The notes: a model not told the origin generated them from the letters alone. 64,000 nt of DNA from Mucilaginibacter inviolabilis (GCF_011089895.1 NZ_JAANAT010000004.1:660841-724840); one strand, 5' to 3'; shown: positions 36,668 to 45,726, numbered from the stretch's first letter. Program-made: numbers and translations.

Positions 36668-37813
36668 TTAAACCTTCAATAACCTATCAACGGCTTTATC
36701 TAAAGTTTCTTGCCTTTTGGCAAAACAAAATCGCAATACATGGTGGTCGATCCCCTTGGTGTAAAATGCAGAAACAGGTATAGAAGCTACCCCGTTTTCT
36801 TTAGCCATACGAATAGCAAAGTCGGCATCCTTTTCATCTGTTATGTTGCTGTAACGGACTGACTGAAAGTATGATCCGTAGCAAGGTAGCAGCTCAAAAC
36901 GGGTTTGTTCAAGCCCTTTTCTGAAGTAGTCTCTTTTCTGCTGAAAAAACTCGCGTAAACCTAAATAGGTTTCTTCATTTTTTAAGTATTCGGCAATGGC
37001 ATATTGTATAGGTGTGTTTACCGCAAATACTAAAAACTGGTGGATCTTCCTAAACTCATTCATCAGGTGCTCAGGGGCCATACAATAGCCTACTTTCCAG
37101 CCTGTAGCATGAAAAGGTTTACCAAATGAAGCCACTATAAAGCTACGTTGCTGCAATTCAGGATACCGGGCCATGCTATGATGTGTTTCTCCATCGTATA
37201 TCAAGTGTTCATATACTTCATCACTCAATATCAATATGTCCTGGTTTTTAACTATTGCGCTCAACTCGTCAATATCATGCTTGTGCAGTATAGTGGATGT
37301 TGGATTTTGCGGCGAGTTAAGAATGATCATTTTAGTTTTATGATTGATCAGTCTTTTTACCATATCCCAGGCAATACGATAGTTTGGTGGCTCAAGCGCC
37401 AATGACTTTACAACGCCTCCCATCAGTTTGATAGCCGGTGCATAGCAATCAAAGGCGGGCTCAAAAATAATCACTTCGTCATTGGGGTGTATAACCGCGC
37501 TGATGGCCGTAAATATAGCTTGAGTGCCACCAGCAGTAATAGTGATCTCAGTATCCGGATTATAAACTGCTCCGTATAGTTTTTCTGTTTTCTCGGCAAT
37601 TTTTTCACGAAGGCTCACTACACCTGCCATCGGGGCATATTGATTATGACCATTTTTCATAGCCTTATTCACTAATTCAATAAGCTCCGGAGAACAATCA
37701 TAATCTGGAAAACCTTGTGAAAGATTTATTGCACCAACCTCATTGGCCAAGGCCGACATGATGGTGAATATGGTTGTGCCAGTTTGGGGGAGTTTAGAAA
37801 CAACGGGTATCAT
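36668..37813 (-). CDS. Methionine aminotransferase (YbdL-like)
   Basis: 381 residues from MIPVVSKLPQTG, class I/II PLP aminotransferase. Family marks: GTTIFTIMSALANEVGAINLSQGFPDY, ITAGGTQAIFTAISAVI, NSPQNPTSTILHKHD and the PLP lysine in VASFGKPFHATGWKVGY. C-terminal VLRFCFAKRQETLDKAVDRL is typical. The ATG at 37846 would add 11 residues that look non-native (MVTIFCLFLAP), so 37813 is preferred. It probably converts 4-methylthio-2-oxobutyrate to methionine using glutamine, and works with the omega-amidase downstream. Confidence 0.88.
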   Translation of the reverse strand: MIPVVSKLPQTGTTIFTIMSALANEVGAINLSQGFPDYDCSPELIELVNKAMKNGHNQYAPMAGVVSLREKIAEKTEKLYGAVYNPDTEITITAGGTQAIFTAISAVIHPNDEVIIFEPAFDCYAPAIKLMGGVVKSLALEPPNYRIAWDMVKRLINHKTKMIILNSPQNPTSTILHKHDIDELSAIVKNQDILILSDEVYEHLIYDGETHHSMARYPELQQRSFIVASFGKPFHATGWKVGYCMAPEHLMNEFRKIHQFLVFAVNTPIQYAIAEYLKNEETYLGLREFFQQKRDYFRKGLEQTRFELLPCYGSYFQSVRYSNITDEKDADFAIRMAKENGVASIPVSAFYTKGIDHHVLRFCFAKRQETLDKAVDRLLKV

Positions 37814-37907
37814 CGGGGCTAAAAATAAACAAAAAATGGTAACCACCTATACGTAAAAACACGTTTCTTTTGTTTATTGAAATTATTTATTCTTATAAGA
37901 AAAATAA

Positions 37908-38885
37908 TTATGCCCAATGTATCACCGCATAAAGTGCACTAGATGATATAGCTATCCACAACAATATGCCTTGAAATAGAGGCCTGAAACCTACTGATAA
38001 TAAAATTGTACGGGATAAACCGGCACCAATCAAAAATAAAGTAAGCGTTAAGCCTGTCTTGGCAATTTTTATAAGATACGGGCTGATAATAGATACGGCA
38101 GGTACATAGGTGTTAATGATCATAGCCAGGATAAATAATCCTATAAAATAGGGCACTTTAATTTTGCGCGAATTGTTTTTAAACAGGAATGAAGATAAAA
38201 AAGCAACCGGTATGATCCATAAAGCTCTGGCCAGTTTAACGGTGGTAGCAACTTCTAAAGCATGTGCGCCATATTTACTTGCCGCGCCAACTACCGAACT
38301 GGTATCATGAATAGCTATGGCGCACCATAAACCGAATTGGTTTTGAGATAAATTTAAATGATGCCCAATCATCGGAAATATAAATAATGCCACAGAATTC
38401 AAGATAAAAACGCAGCCCAATGCTACAGATATTTGCTTTTCCTCTGCTTTGATTACCGGCGATATGGCTGCAATGGCGCTACCACCGCAAATTGCTGTTC
38501 CTGACGAAATAAGGAAAGATGTTTTCCTTTCAATATTAAACCATTTGCCCATGAAATATCCCAAAATAAGTGTTCCGCTGATGGAAGCTATTGTGAACAA
38601 AATACCTTCTTTACCAGCATGCAGTGCACTATGTACATTCATGCCAAAGCCCAGGCCTATCACCGATACCTGTAATAGAAGGTGTGTGGCTTTATGATTA
38701 AGATGAAGATAAGGATGGCCAGTGAACTGAGCTATGACAAGCCCCATCAGGAGCGCCACTGCCGGACTTACAAATGGTGTTAAGCAAAGTATGATACACA
38801 CAGCAAAAATAATGATGCGTGCATTGGAACTTACGTTAAGTAGTACTGCGTTTGTGTTGTTAGCAAATTGATGATTTGTATGCAT
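37908..38885 (-). CDS. YeiH-family putative sulfate exporter (UPF0324)
   Basis: 325 residues with about ten hydrophobic helices, inner membrane. Family stretches: VSVIGLGFGMNVHSALHAG, SSGTAICGGSAIAAISPVIKA and AIAIHDTSSVVGAASKYG. These three Gly/Ser-rich segments are characteristic of the YeiH/UPF0324 family. Sulfate export has been proposed for relatives, but the substrate is not settled. Single gene, and no regulator is adjacent. Confidence 0.9.
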   Translation of the reverse strand: MHTNHQFANNTNAVLLNVSSNARIIIFAVCIILCLTPFVSPAVALLMGLVIAQFTGHPYLHLNHKATHLLLQVSVIGLGFGMNVHSALHAGKEGILFTIASISGTLILGYFMGKWFNIERKTSFLISSGTAICGGSAIAAISPVIKAEEKQISVALGCVFILNSVALFIFPMIGHHLNLSQNQFGLWCAIAIHDTSSVVGAASKYGAHALEVATTVKLARALWIIPVAFLSSFLFKNNSRKIKVPYFIGLFILAMIINTYVPAVSIISPYLIKIAKTGLTLTLFLIGAGLSRTILLSVGFRPLFQGILLWIAISSSALYAVIHWA

Positions 38886-39126
38886 GTGATGTGTGTTTTA
38901 ACACCACAAAAGTGAAGCTTTACCCATCGTGATTTTTATCACAAAGAGCAATCCTTGATAACTTTTGGTTATAGTAAAGAATTGTTTTAACAGGAGAACA
39001 GGATTAAAGTTGGATGAAATAATAATCTATTTCCCTGTAAAACAATCATTACATAAAATAATTGACTTTGATTATTTCCTTTTTTATATGTAAATTTAGT
39101 AAGACGTACTATTTAATACTGAGCTG

Positions 39127-39534
39127 ATGAAAAACGCATTTGTTAGTGGTTTGGTTGTAGGTGTTTTTAGCGGAACCTGGCTGTTTGTAATGCACACTTT
39201 TGGTTACAGCAATTCGGGTAATCATGTTTATCCTATTGAGTATTTATCTATTTTAATACCCCTGATAGGTGTTTACATGGGAGTGAAAAGCTATAAAGAA
39301 AATGAGAAAGACAATAATCTGAGTTTCTTTGAAGCCTTTTTTCAAAGTTTCAGAATATTAGTCATCGGTGGCATCGTCGCCTGTCTGGCTGGCCTAGTTT
39401 ATCTGAATTATGTTGACCAGGGCAATAATTTTCTGGGTTTTTCAGGCCGTTTACTGGGCGGGGCGTTGATAGGGGTATTGATTTGCGTAGCTGTTTCGCT
39501 CGCGCTGATGAACCGGTCGGGTAAACTGAATTAA
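39127..39534 (+). CDS. DUF4199-like membrane protein
   Basis: 135 residues with four predicted helices: AFVSGLVVGVFSGTWLFVMHT, IEYLSILIPLIGVYMGV, FRILVIGGIVACLAGLVYLNY and LLGGALIGVLICVAVSLALM. The layout with KSYKENEKDNNLSFFEAFFQ between helices 2 and 3 matches the DUF4199 family of Bacteroidota. Function unknown. It converges on the oxidoreductase gene, with only 4 bases between the stop codons. Confidence 0.78.
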   Translation: MKNAFVSGLVVGVFSGTWLFVMHTFGYSNSGNHVYPIEYLSILIPLIGVYMGVKSYKENEKDNNLSFFEAFFQSFRILVIGGIVACLAGLVYLNYVDQGNNFLGFSGRLLGGALIGVLICVAVSLALMNRSGKLN

Positions 39535-39538
39535 GTTA

Positions 39539-40780
39539 TTACCTGTTAAATCTGAAAATATCAGCATTCGCGTTTTTCTTACCCAATACCATATCGTGTA
39601 TAATTTCTGCTGCTATTACGCTAAAGGTTATACCATTGCCTCCAAAACCTAGTGCAAAAAAAGTGTTTGGTCTTTCGATAATTGAACCAATATAAGGCAA
39701 GCCATCTTTGGTTGATGCAAATGCACCGGCCCAGCTGAAATCAGGTACTAAAGGAATATGCGGAATCTTCTTCAAAAATGCTTTCTTTAATAACTCCGTT
39801 TTTCGGTTAATTACGGATGGGTAAATGTGTGGATGATGAAACGGGTCATCCCGTCCACCAACCAAAATGCGGTTTTCGCTCACCGCCCGGAAATATAAGT
39901 ATGGTGTTGCTGTTTCCCATATCAGGCTATTTTTATGCCAAAAGAATTCATTGGCTAAGGGCTCTGATACCAGGGCATAGGTTGAATTGATCTCTGCGAT
40001 CTTTTTTGGGATATATTGCAGGCTTTCATAACCGCAGGCTATAATTAATTTTTTAGCTTTTACAGTATGATCATTGTTGGTGTACAGTTTAATGCCCTGC
40101 TTTGAATATTCAATTTGTTTTATCCCGGTGTTATTATAAACCCGGTGACCGGCATGCTGAAAGTCCTTAAATAAAGCATGTGTAAATAAATAGGCATCTA
40201 CCTCACCGCCATCTGCAGAAAATATGGCACCTGGTGCGTCAAAATTGAATTTTTTTCGTAGATCTGATGTTTCCAGCCATTCTACTTGAAAATGATGTTT
40301 CTTTCGAAGTTTAAATTCATCCTGTAAGGCGTTGATGTGGGTTTTAAAGCTCGCATATTGTAAACTTGGCCGTAGATGGAAATCAAATTTAGGTTTAAAT
40401 GATTCGCACAGGTCGCCGATATCATATATCGCCTTACGGCAAAGCTCATAGCTTTTAACCGCATCCTTTTCTCCAATTAAATTTTTTAGCTGACTTAACG
40501 GTGTGTCAATCTCGTATTGTAAAAAGGCGGTACTCGCAGCGGTACTACCCATCGCGGTATGGCCTTTATCGAAAACGGCTACAGACAATCCCGAGTTTCT
40601 TAAATTAAAGGCAGTTAAAGCAGCGCTGATACCTGCACCCATAATGGCCACATCTATCCGGAGATCTTTATCTAAAGAAGGGTAGGAGGTAACAATACCG
40701 TTCTTCATTAGCCAATAAGGATGTTGTTCGTAAAGGTTCATGTATTTTTCAGGCAGGTATGCTTGAACAACATGATTCAT
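39539..40780 (-). CDS. FAD-dependent oxidoreductase (DAO family)
   Basis: 413 residues, probably cytosolic. FAD-binding start VAIMGAGISAALTAFNLRNSGL (about residues 44-65), followed by MGSTAASTAFLQYEID, which fits the FAD isoalloxazine loop of the D-amino-acid oxidase family. RILVGGRDDPFHH and ALGFGGNGITFSVIAAEIIH are also family-like. Close relatives (GlpD, SoxA and dehydrogenases of unknown substrate) cannot be told apart by eye. No partner gene gives the substrate. Confidence 0.82.
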   Translation of the reverse strand: MNHVVQAYLPEKYMNLYEQHPYWLMKNGIVTSYPSLDKDLRIDVAIMGAGISAALTAFNLRNSGLSVAVFDKGHTAMGSTAASTAFLQYEIDTPLSQLKNLIGEKDAVKSYELCRKAIYDIGDLCESFKPKFDFHLRPSLQYASFKTHINALQDEFKLRKKHHFQVEWLETSDLRKKFNFDAPGAIFSADGGEVDAYLFTHALFKDFQHAGHRVYNNTGIKQIEYSKQGIKLYTNNDHTVKAKKLIIACGYESLQYIPKKIAEINSTYALVSEPLANEFFWHKNSLIWETATPYLYFRAVSENRILVGGRDDPFHHPHIYPSVINRKTELLKKAFLKKIPHIPLVPDFSWAGAFASTKDGLPYIGSIIERPNTFFALGFGGNGITFSVIAAEIIHDMVLGKKNANADIFRFNR

Positions 40781-40920
40781 TATTTAAAGTTTTATTAGGC
40801 TCTGATATGTTTAAATAACAACGATTGTGTGCTATAAATACTCATGTGAATTTTTTTTTAAGTTCAAATATGTGCTAATGAATGGGTTAGCATTTAACTT
40901 GAAAATTCTTTTAAAAAAAG

Positions 40921-40951
40921 TTTTGCAACTTGATTTAAAATCCTACTTTTG
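40921..40951 (+). promoter_or_regulatory. Promoter of tRNA-Pro
   Basis: TTTTG at 40921-40925, 18 bases, then TACTTTTG at 40944-40951: a near-exact Bacteroidota housekeeping promoter. The expected start lies about 10 bases before the tRNA. Confidence 0.75.
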
Positions 40952-40967
40952 CAAACCCAATCGGGAA

Positions 40968-41041
40968 CGGGATGTAGCGTAGCCCGGTATCGCGCCACAT
41001 TTGGGATGTGGAGGCCGCAGGTTCGAATCCTGCCATCCCGA
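40968..41041 (+). tRNA. tRNA-Pro(TGG)
   Basis: 74 bases. Acceptor stem CGGGATG/CATCCCG, D arm, anticodon stem CCACA/TGTGG with loop containing TGG, T arm GCAGGTTCGAATCCTGC, discriminator A. CCA is not encoded (ACAAAA follows). It has its own promoter and terminator, so it is a single-gene unit. Confidence 0.96.
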
Positions 41042-41064
41042 CAAAAGCGATACCAATAAGTATC

Positions 41065-41101
41065 AAAACCCTCTAAATTGTAAGATTTAGAGGGTTTTTT
41101 T
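41065..41101 (+). terminator. Terminator of tRNA-Pro
   Basis: Stem AACCCTCTAAAT / ATTTAGAGGGTT (41067-41078 with 41085-41096) followed by T7. Confidence 0.88.
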
Positions 41102-41281
41102 ATGACTATTTCAATAATTATAGTCCAAAGTAATCTATTAAATTTCTAATTTATATTTTCTTCATAACTCTATGAATGACGCATAAAAGTCAACAAAAAT
41201 GTTCGTTCCCGTATCATTTATCTGCTACTCCAGCTTTTATCAATAGCAGCAATACAATAGACATTATATGTTTTAACAAAA

Positions 41282-41917
41282 TTATATTGTTTGAGTAATC
41301 GCAGGAGTTTTTAGTATGAAGTTTTTCTCGTTAGCCTCTTTAAGCATGAAGCCGGCTAAATCATCTTTAGTAATCTTTCCAATCTTCATTCCTTTATGGA
41401 GGTCAGGGAATATCTGATATTTTCCTGTTGGCAATGCATCAGACAAGACTCCCGGTCTGATCATTTCCCATTTTAATTTACTTTTTGCAAATAAACCCTC
41501 CATTCTTGCCTTGTCATTGTATTGATCCTTTAATAAAAGGTTAATGACCAGTTTCATAAACAAACCTAAATAAGGCTTGCTATTACCAACTCCAAAACCA
41601 GATATAATCAATATAACGGAGTCCGGGCAAGTTTCCTGCATTGCGGGGATAACAACATTTGCCATTTCCGAAAATAGGGTAGTCCCTCTTTTTTGCTTAG
41701 TATTAATGCATACCAAAATAGCATCTGCATTTTTAATGGCCTCTTTTACGTCAGTCGGCGAGGTAGCAGAACCATTGATTTTTGTGAGCATCGGCTCATC
41801 CTGAAGAAGCTCTTGTGCTCTGGGAGATAATGCGGTAACCTGATAGCCTCGTGCTAAAGCTTGTTTAACACAGCTTAGCCCAACACCCGAAGTTGCGCCT
41901 ATAATAGTGATATTCAT
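41282..41917 (-). CDS. NAD(P)-binding protein of the NmrA/SDR type
   Basis: 211 residues, atypical short-chain dehydrogenase-like fold. N-terminal cofactor motif TIIGATSGVGLSCVKQAL (residues 3-20), then DAILVCINTKQ and a central ILIISGFGVGNS strand. No clear YxxxK catalytic pair is seen, so it may be a reductase of the NmrA-like group or a redox sensor. Last gene of a three-gene operon (monooxygenase, IMPase-like, this), 9 bases after the previous stop. Confidence 0.8.
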   Translation of the reverse strand: MNITIIGATSGVGLSCVKQALARGYQVTALSPRAQELLQDEPMLTKINGSATSPTDVKEAIKNADAILVCINTKQKRGTTLFSEMANVVIPAMQETCPDSVILIISGFGVGNSKPYLGLFMKLVINLLLKDQYNDKARMEGLFAKSKLKWEMIRPGVLSDALPTGKYQIFPDLHKGMKIGKITKDDLAGFMLKEANEKNFILKTPAITQTI

Positions 41918-41926
41918 GATTTTAAA

Positions 41927-42733
41927 TTATTGAATTTTCTTAATCGCCTTTAAAAATTGTCGGCCAACACCTTTAGTTGCAACCAGTAAACTGCTGCTGC
42001 CATATTTCCATGGTTTACCATCGGTAGTTAATATTTCAGCGCCTGCTTCTTTAGCAATAAATAAGCCCGCAAGCCAGTTGGTTGTATCTAAATCTTCCTG
42101 ATGAAATAAATCAATCCGGCCGGCGCCTACATAGGCTAATTGCAAGGCATGCGGCCCATAGTTTCGGACACAAAGGAATTGTTCTAATAAATGGGTGACA
42201 CTTTTTCCCATTTGATGATAGATGTGATATTCATCTTTCTTATGGTGTGTATACTCCCAAACGGCAAGCATTTCATTAAGGTTTTTCTTTTTATTTGGTA
42301 CAATACGTTTGCCGTTCATAAATGCACCCTCTTTAGATTTCGCCCAGAATGTTTCATTTAATATGGGATCGTAAATGACTGAAAAATAGGGTTCTCCATA
42401 TTTCATCAGGGTAAGATTGACTGTCCAGCCCGATAGATGCTGAACGTATTGAACTGCGCCATCCATCACATCACATACCCAGTATTCAGGGATGGCCAAA
42501 GGCTTTAATTGTTGCGCAGTCTCAGTTTCCTCCTCAGGCCATCCAATTTGCGGATATATTGTTTCCAGCTTTGACTTGAGTTCTTTTTGAAAGCGAATAT
42601 CCATATCATGGCTAAGTTCGCGTAAATCGTCCATGTTTACGGGTAAGGGCTTGCTTTTGAAATCTCCTAAAAAGCTGCCACCCAATCCTCTGACCAGGTT
42701 TATAATTTGTTTAATATCAATGTCTTTTTTCAT
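41927..42733 (-). CDS. Inositol monophosphatase-like protein with altered metal motif
   Basis: 268 residues, fold of the IMPase/CysQ superfamily. PEEETE stands for the GEE metal ligand site. CDVMDGAVQY (about residues 88-97) aligns with DPIDGTxNF but lacks Pro, Thr and Asn. TVNLTLMKYGEPYFSVIYDP and EGAFMNGKRIV are as expected. LDTTNWLAGLFIAKEAGAEI replaces WDxAAG. The Asp residues of the first motif remain, so metal binding is possible, but the phosphatase activity is in doubt. It lies 11 bases after the monooxygenase stop. Confidence 0.75.
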   Translation of the reverse strand: MKKDIDIKQIINLVRGLGGSFLGDFKSKPLPVNMDDLRELSHDMDIRFQKELKSKLETIYPQIGWPEEETETAQQLKPLAIPEYWVCDVMDGAVQYVQHLSGWTVNLTLMKYGEPYFSVIYDPILNETFWAKSKEGAFMNGKRIVPNKKKNLNEMLAVWEYTHHKKDEYHIYHQMGKSVTHLLEQFLCVRNYGPHALQLAYVGAGRIDLFHQEDLDTTNWLAGLFIAKEAGAEILTTDGKPWKYGSSSLLVATKGVGRQFLKAIKKIQ

Positions 42734-42744
42734 GATTTTAATTT

Positions 42745-43893
42745 TTATGAACGTGATTCCTGATAACCTTCATTAAGCATCCAATGACTAAAGGCCGCAT
42801 ATTCCCGGGCATACTCTTCGGCTCCCTGGGCTATTTCCACATTCCACGATAATTGCCTTACCTTGTTGTAATGAGGTATGCGGTTGATTTCGTACATTTT
42901 TAGGGCGGTTGCTAAAGATGGGGTTGTCTTTAAAGCATTGGTGAGAACAATTACATCTTCTATCCCTAAAGTTCCGCCGGCTGATATGTGCGGGGATAGT
43001 CCATGGGCTGCATCACCAATCAAAGCTACACGCTGTGATACCCATGAAGGCAGTGGAGGAACAAACATGATCTGGTTGTGTAGGATCATTTCTTCGGGGG
43101 TACGTTCAATTAATTTTATTAAAGCGTCGCCCCAGCCATTATCGTTCATTTGAGCTGCGCGTTTTAAGGCTTCCTGTTTGTTTGAACCAAGGGGCTCTGC
43201 ACTATCAAATTGATTGATCATCCAGGTAGTTTCATTCCCGTATGTTTGAAAATAACCACCCCGGGTTCGTTCATGGCCAATAGTCAGGACACTTCCAACC
43301 GGGGGTTCATCACCAGATGGAACCAAAGCCCTCCATACATGATGCCCGCTATGCTCCTGAGCTGTATAATTTGGTAACAATTGATTTCGCACTTTGGAAT
43401 ATACACCGTCTGCGCCGATAAGCAGGTCGGCTAAAATGTGTTCCCCGTTTTCCAATAATACTTTAACCTCATCAGCGTTTTCTTCAAAGCCTACGACGCG
43501 TGCGTGAAGATTAATATTGTCATTTCCCATAGCCGCTGCAAGTATGTTATTGAGTTGAGGCCGCGGAAATAATGCAAAAGAATGATCTTCTGCACCGGAT
43601 CCTTCAGCCCGGAACCGGCGACCGGCAGCATTATAAAACCAGGCTTCTATCGGTGTACCTACGCTGCGCATTTGTTCGCCCATTCCCAGGTCTTCAAATA
43701 CATCCAGCGCATTTTTCCATAAGCCTATGGAAGCGCCAGCCGCCCTGATCTCCGTAGCCTGTTCACAAACTATAACATCTGCTCCCATACGTTTCAGTGC
43801 TATACCAGCAGTTAGGCCAACCAAGCCGCCGCCGGCAACTACAACCCTTAATTTTTTTGTCGCCAGTTCAGTTAATTTACTTGAATTCTCCAT
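42745..43893 (-). CDS. Group A flavin monooxygenase (HpxO/UbiH-like)
   Basis: 382 residues, NAD(P)H- and FAD-dependent aromatic or heterocycle hydroxylase fold. FAD motif VVVAGGGLVGLTAGIAL (residues 17-33), the DG motif LLIGADGVYSKVRNQL, and the GD motif VALIGDAAHGLSPHISAGG with LGIEDVIVLTNAL. AAGASIGLWKNALDVFEDLGMG recalls HpxO-type urate hydroxylases, though salicylate-hydroxylase-like relatives are also close. First gene of the operon, divergent from an AraC regulator 110 bases away, which probably controls it. Substrate unknown. Confidence 0.85.
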   Translation of the reverse strand: MENSSKLTELATKKLRVVVAGGGLVGLTAGIALKRMGADVIVCEQATEIRAAGASIGLWKNALDVFEDLGMGEQMRSVGTPIEAWFYNAAGRRFRAEGSGAEDHSFALFPRPQLNNILAAAMGNDNINLHARVVGFEENADEVKVLLENGEHILADLLIGADGVYSKVRNQLLPNYTAQEHSGHHVWRALVPSGDEPPVGSVLTIGHERTRGGYFQTYGNETTWMINQFDSAEPLGSNKQEALKRAAQMNDNGWGDALIKLIERTPEEMILHNQIMFVPPLPSWVSQRVALIGDAAHGLSPHISAGGTLGIEDVIVLTNALKTTPSLATALKMYEINRIPHYNKVRQLSWNVEIAQGAEEYAREYAAFSHWMLNEGYQESRS

Positions 43894-44003
43894 CGCCTTT
43901 TACTTTTTGATTAATTTTATACAAAGAAAGATGGATTTATAAACGATGTATAGATTAAATCGCTGCTATTATACCTCAAATCGCAGAATTAATTAATAAC
44001 GAT

Positions 44004-44873
44004 ATGGCTAACAGAACCAATAGGCAAATTCCCGAATTTGGAATACATGCGAGTAATATAAAAGGCATTGCCTTGAAAAAGCTTGACCTCGACCAAAAGG
44101 CTCCGGGCGAACACCAGACCGGATTTGCTCATCGCGATGATCATTATATGTTGGTAGCGCTATGGGAAGGCAAATTAAAAGCGGTTATTGATTTTGAAGA
44201 TCACGAATTTAGCGCACCCTGTTTGTTAATGATCTTTCCGGAGCAAGTACATCAATTAATACCGCAAACTCACTTGTCTGGTTGGACGGTCAGTTTTGAG
44301 GCGGCCTTGATTGATGAAGATATCAGAAGTGTTTTAGAAAAGGATTGGCAGGATCAGGCACCTTCTTTTAACAATGTTCCTACTGTTTGGTTAGAGCAGA
44401 TAAATAGCTTATTCCTCACGATCTGTCAGTTGTACTATAAGCCATTGATCACTTCTCAAAGCGCAATAAGAGCTTTACTCATGGGGTTGTTGTATATCAT
44501 TACTGGTAATATATCAGCTTCTGAAGTTAAAACTGATCACAAGAAAAGCCGGCCCGCGCTGATTAAACAAGAATTCCTGCACCTGCTTTATCAGCATTTT
44601 AAAGATTGGAAGAAACCCTCTATATATGCTGAAAAATTAAATATCACTACAGCACACCTTAATGATACTGTTAAACGGATCACGGGTAGATCTGCTACTG
44701 AAGCTATACAAGAACATTGTATTCTGGAAGCGCGACGATTACTACGTTATACTGATTTGAACATAAAAGAGGTAGGTTACCAGGTAGGTTATTTAACGCC
44801 CAGTCACTTTATAAAAATTTTCAAAACAGTTGTTGGCCTGACGCCAGCTCAATACAGACAGCGTTTAATTTAA
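44004..44873 (+). CDS. AraC-family transcriptional regulator
   Basis: 289 residues. The N-terminal part (about 1-160) is a cupin-like sensing domain (HEFSAPCLLMIFPEQVHQLI). The C-terminal part (about 185-289) has two HTH units: AEKLNITTAHLNDTVKRITG and NIKEVGYQVGYLTPSHFIKIFKTVVGLTPAQYR, the AraC signature. Divergent from the monooxygenase operon, so it is the likely local activator. Confidence 0.9.
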   Translation: MANRTNRQIPEFGIHASNIKGIALKKLDLDQKAPGEHQTGFAHRDDHYMLVALWEGKLKAVIDFEDHEFSAPCLLMIFPEQVHQLIPQTHLSGWTVSFEAALIDEDIRSVLEKDWQDQAPSFNNVPTVWLEQINSLFLTICQLYYKPLITSQSAIRALLMGLLYIITGNISASEVKTDHKKSRPALIKQEFLHLLYQHFKDWKKPSIYAEKLNITTAHLNDTVKRITGRSATEAIQEHCILEARRLLRYTDLNIKEVGYQVGYLTPSHFIKIFKTVVGLTPAQYRQRLI

Positions 44874-45022
44874 TTGCTAAGAATGATGGCAGAATATAAA
44901 TTTAAGAGCATTTTCGGAAAGCTGGGCTTGGGAGACATGAATAATTTGGAGATAGTGGGATTTATTGTTCTTTTTGAATAATTTATAAAGATTAGTTAAA
45001 CAATAACGCTGTCGATATTTTT

Positions 45023-45613
45023 ATGGAAAAAGCGAAAATACAGTTAAGGAGGTACCTGAAAGAGAATACTGCATTAAATCAGGATGACATTGAAAAATTA
45101 GCTGCTCTCTTTAAATTCAGGAAAGTAAAACGCAATGAAATTTTGGAAAAGGAAGGGCAAATTTGCACACATTTTTATTTTGTTTCAAATGGTTGTTTAC
45201 GCCTTTATGAAATTGACAAAAAGGGCAATGAAATAACAGGTAAATTCGCATTGGAAAATAGTATAATAAGCGCGATAACAAGCTTTATTACTCAAAAAAA
45301 ATCTTTAGATTATTTAATAGCCCACGAGCCCTCTGAAATATTTGTCATTAGCCGAAAAGACTTTTACAATGCTTTTGAATCCTTCCCTGAACTTGCAAAG
45401 TTCTATTATAGCTTTATAGAATTTGCATTTATACATTCTCAAATGCGTGTATATATATTTCTAGGTATGGAAGGGATTGACAGGCTTAAGTGGGTTATGG
45501 AACATGAACCTGATCTATTAAATCGCATTTCAAGTAAATCCGTTGCTTCCTATTTGGGCATGACTAATTCTACTCTGAGCAAATTAAGAGCGAAACTTTT
45601 AGAAACCGTTTAA
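45023..45613 (+). CDS. Crp/Fnr-family transcriptional regulator
   Basis: 196 residues. The cyclic-nucleotide-binding-type barrel (about 20-125) shows KRNEILEKEGQICTHFYFVSNGCLRLYEIDK. No Fnr-type Cys cluster at the N-terminus. The C-terminal HTH (about 165-192) reads SSKSVASYLGMTNSTLSKLR. The fold matches the Bacteroidota Crp-like regulators of unknown ligand. A perfect 22-bp palindrome lies 33 bases after the stop, in front of the tautomerase gene, and is the best candidate for its target site. Confidence 0.88.
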   Translation: MEKAKIQLRRYLKENTALNQDDIEKLAALFKFRKVKRNEILEKEGQICTHFYFVSNGCLRLYEIDKKGNEITGKFALENSIISAITSFITQKKSLDYLIAHEPSEIFVISRKDFYNAFESFPELAKFYYSFIEFAFIHSQMRVYIFLGMEGIDRLKWVMEHEPDLLNRISSKSVASYLGMTNSTLSKLRAKLLETV

Positions 45614-45648
45614 ATTATCTCTCAGTAAAATTTAAACGGTTTCTAAAA
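45597..45648. terminator. 20-bp-arm hairpin across the crp-like gene end
   Basis: TTTTAGAAACCGTTTAAATT (45597-45616), containing the stop codon, pairs perfectly with AATTTAAACGGTTTCTAAAA (45629-45648). It is probably a terminator of the regulator gene, though it lacks a clean T run. Confidence 0.6.
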
Positions 45649-45668
45649 CGTTGTCATATGACAACGTT
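45647..45668. promoter_or_regulatory. Perfect 22-bp palindrome, likely Crp/Fnr-family operator
   Basis: AACGTTGTCATATGACAACGTT is fully symmetric. The core TTGTCATATGACAA resembles Crp/Fnr dyads. It ends 18 bases before CATCTTTG (45687-45694), a weak -7 box of the tautomerase gene, and so covers the -33 region. Confidence 0.6.
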
Positions 45669-45726
45669 TATATTTTCTTTCGTTTTCATCTTTGCATAGT
45701 TATTTAACAATTAAAATTTAATAATT

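Noticed and set aside
40968..41041. tRNA-Pro as integration site of an island covering the accessory genes to its right
   Set aside because: I found no repeat of the tRNA 3' end downstream and no integrase gene in the window.
42745..43893. Tetracycline-inactivating TetX monooxygenase
   Set aside because: The FAD motifs are shared by the whole group, but the opening residues and the AAGASIGLW stretch fit HpxO-like enzymes better.
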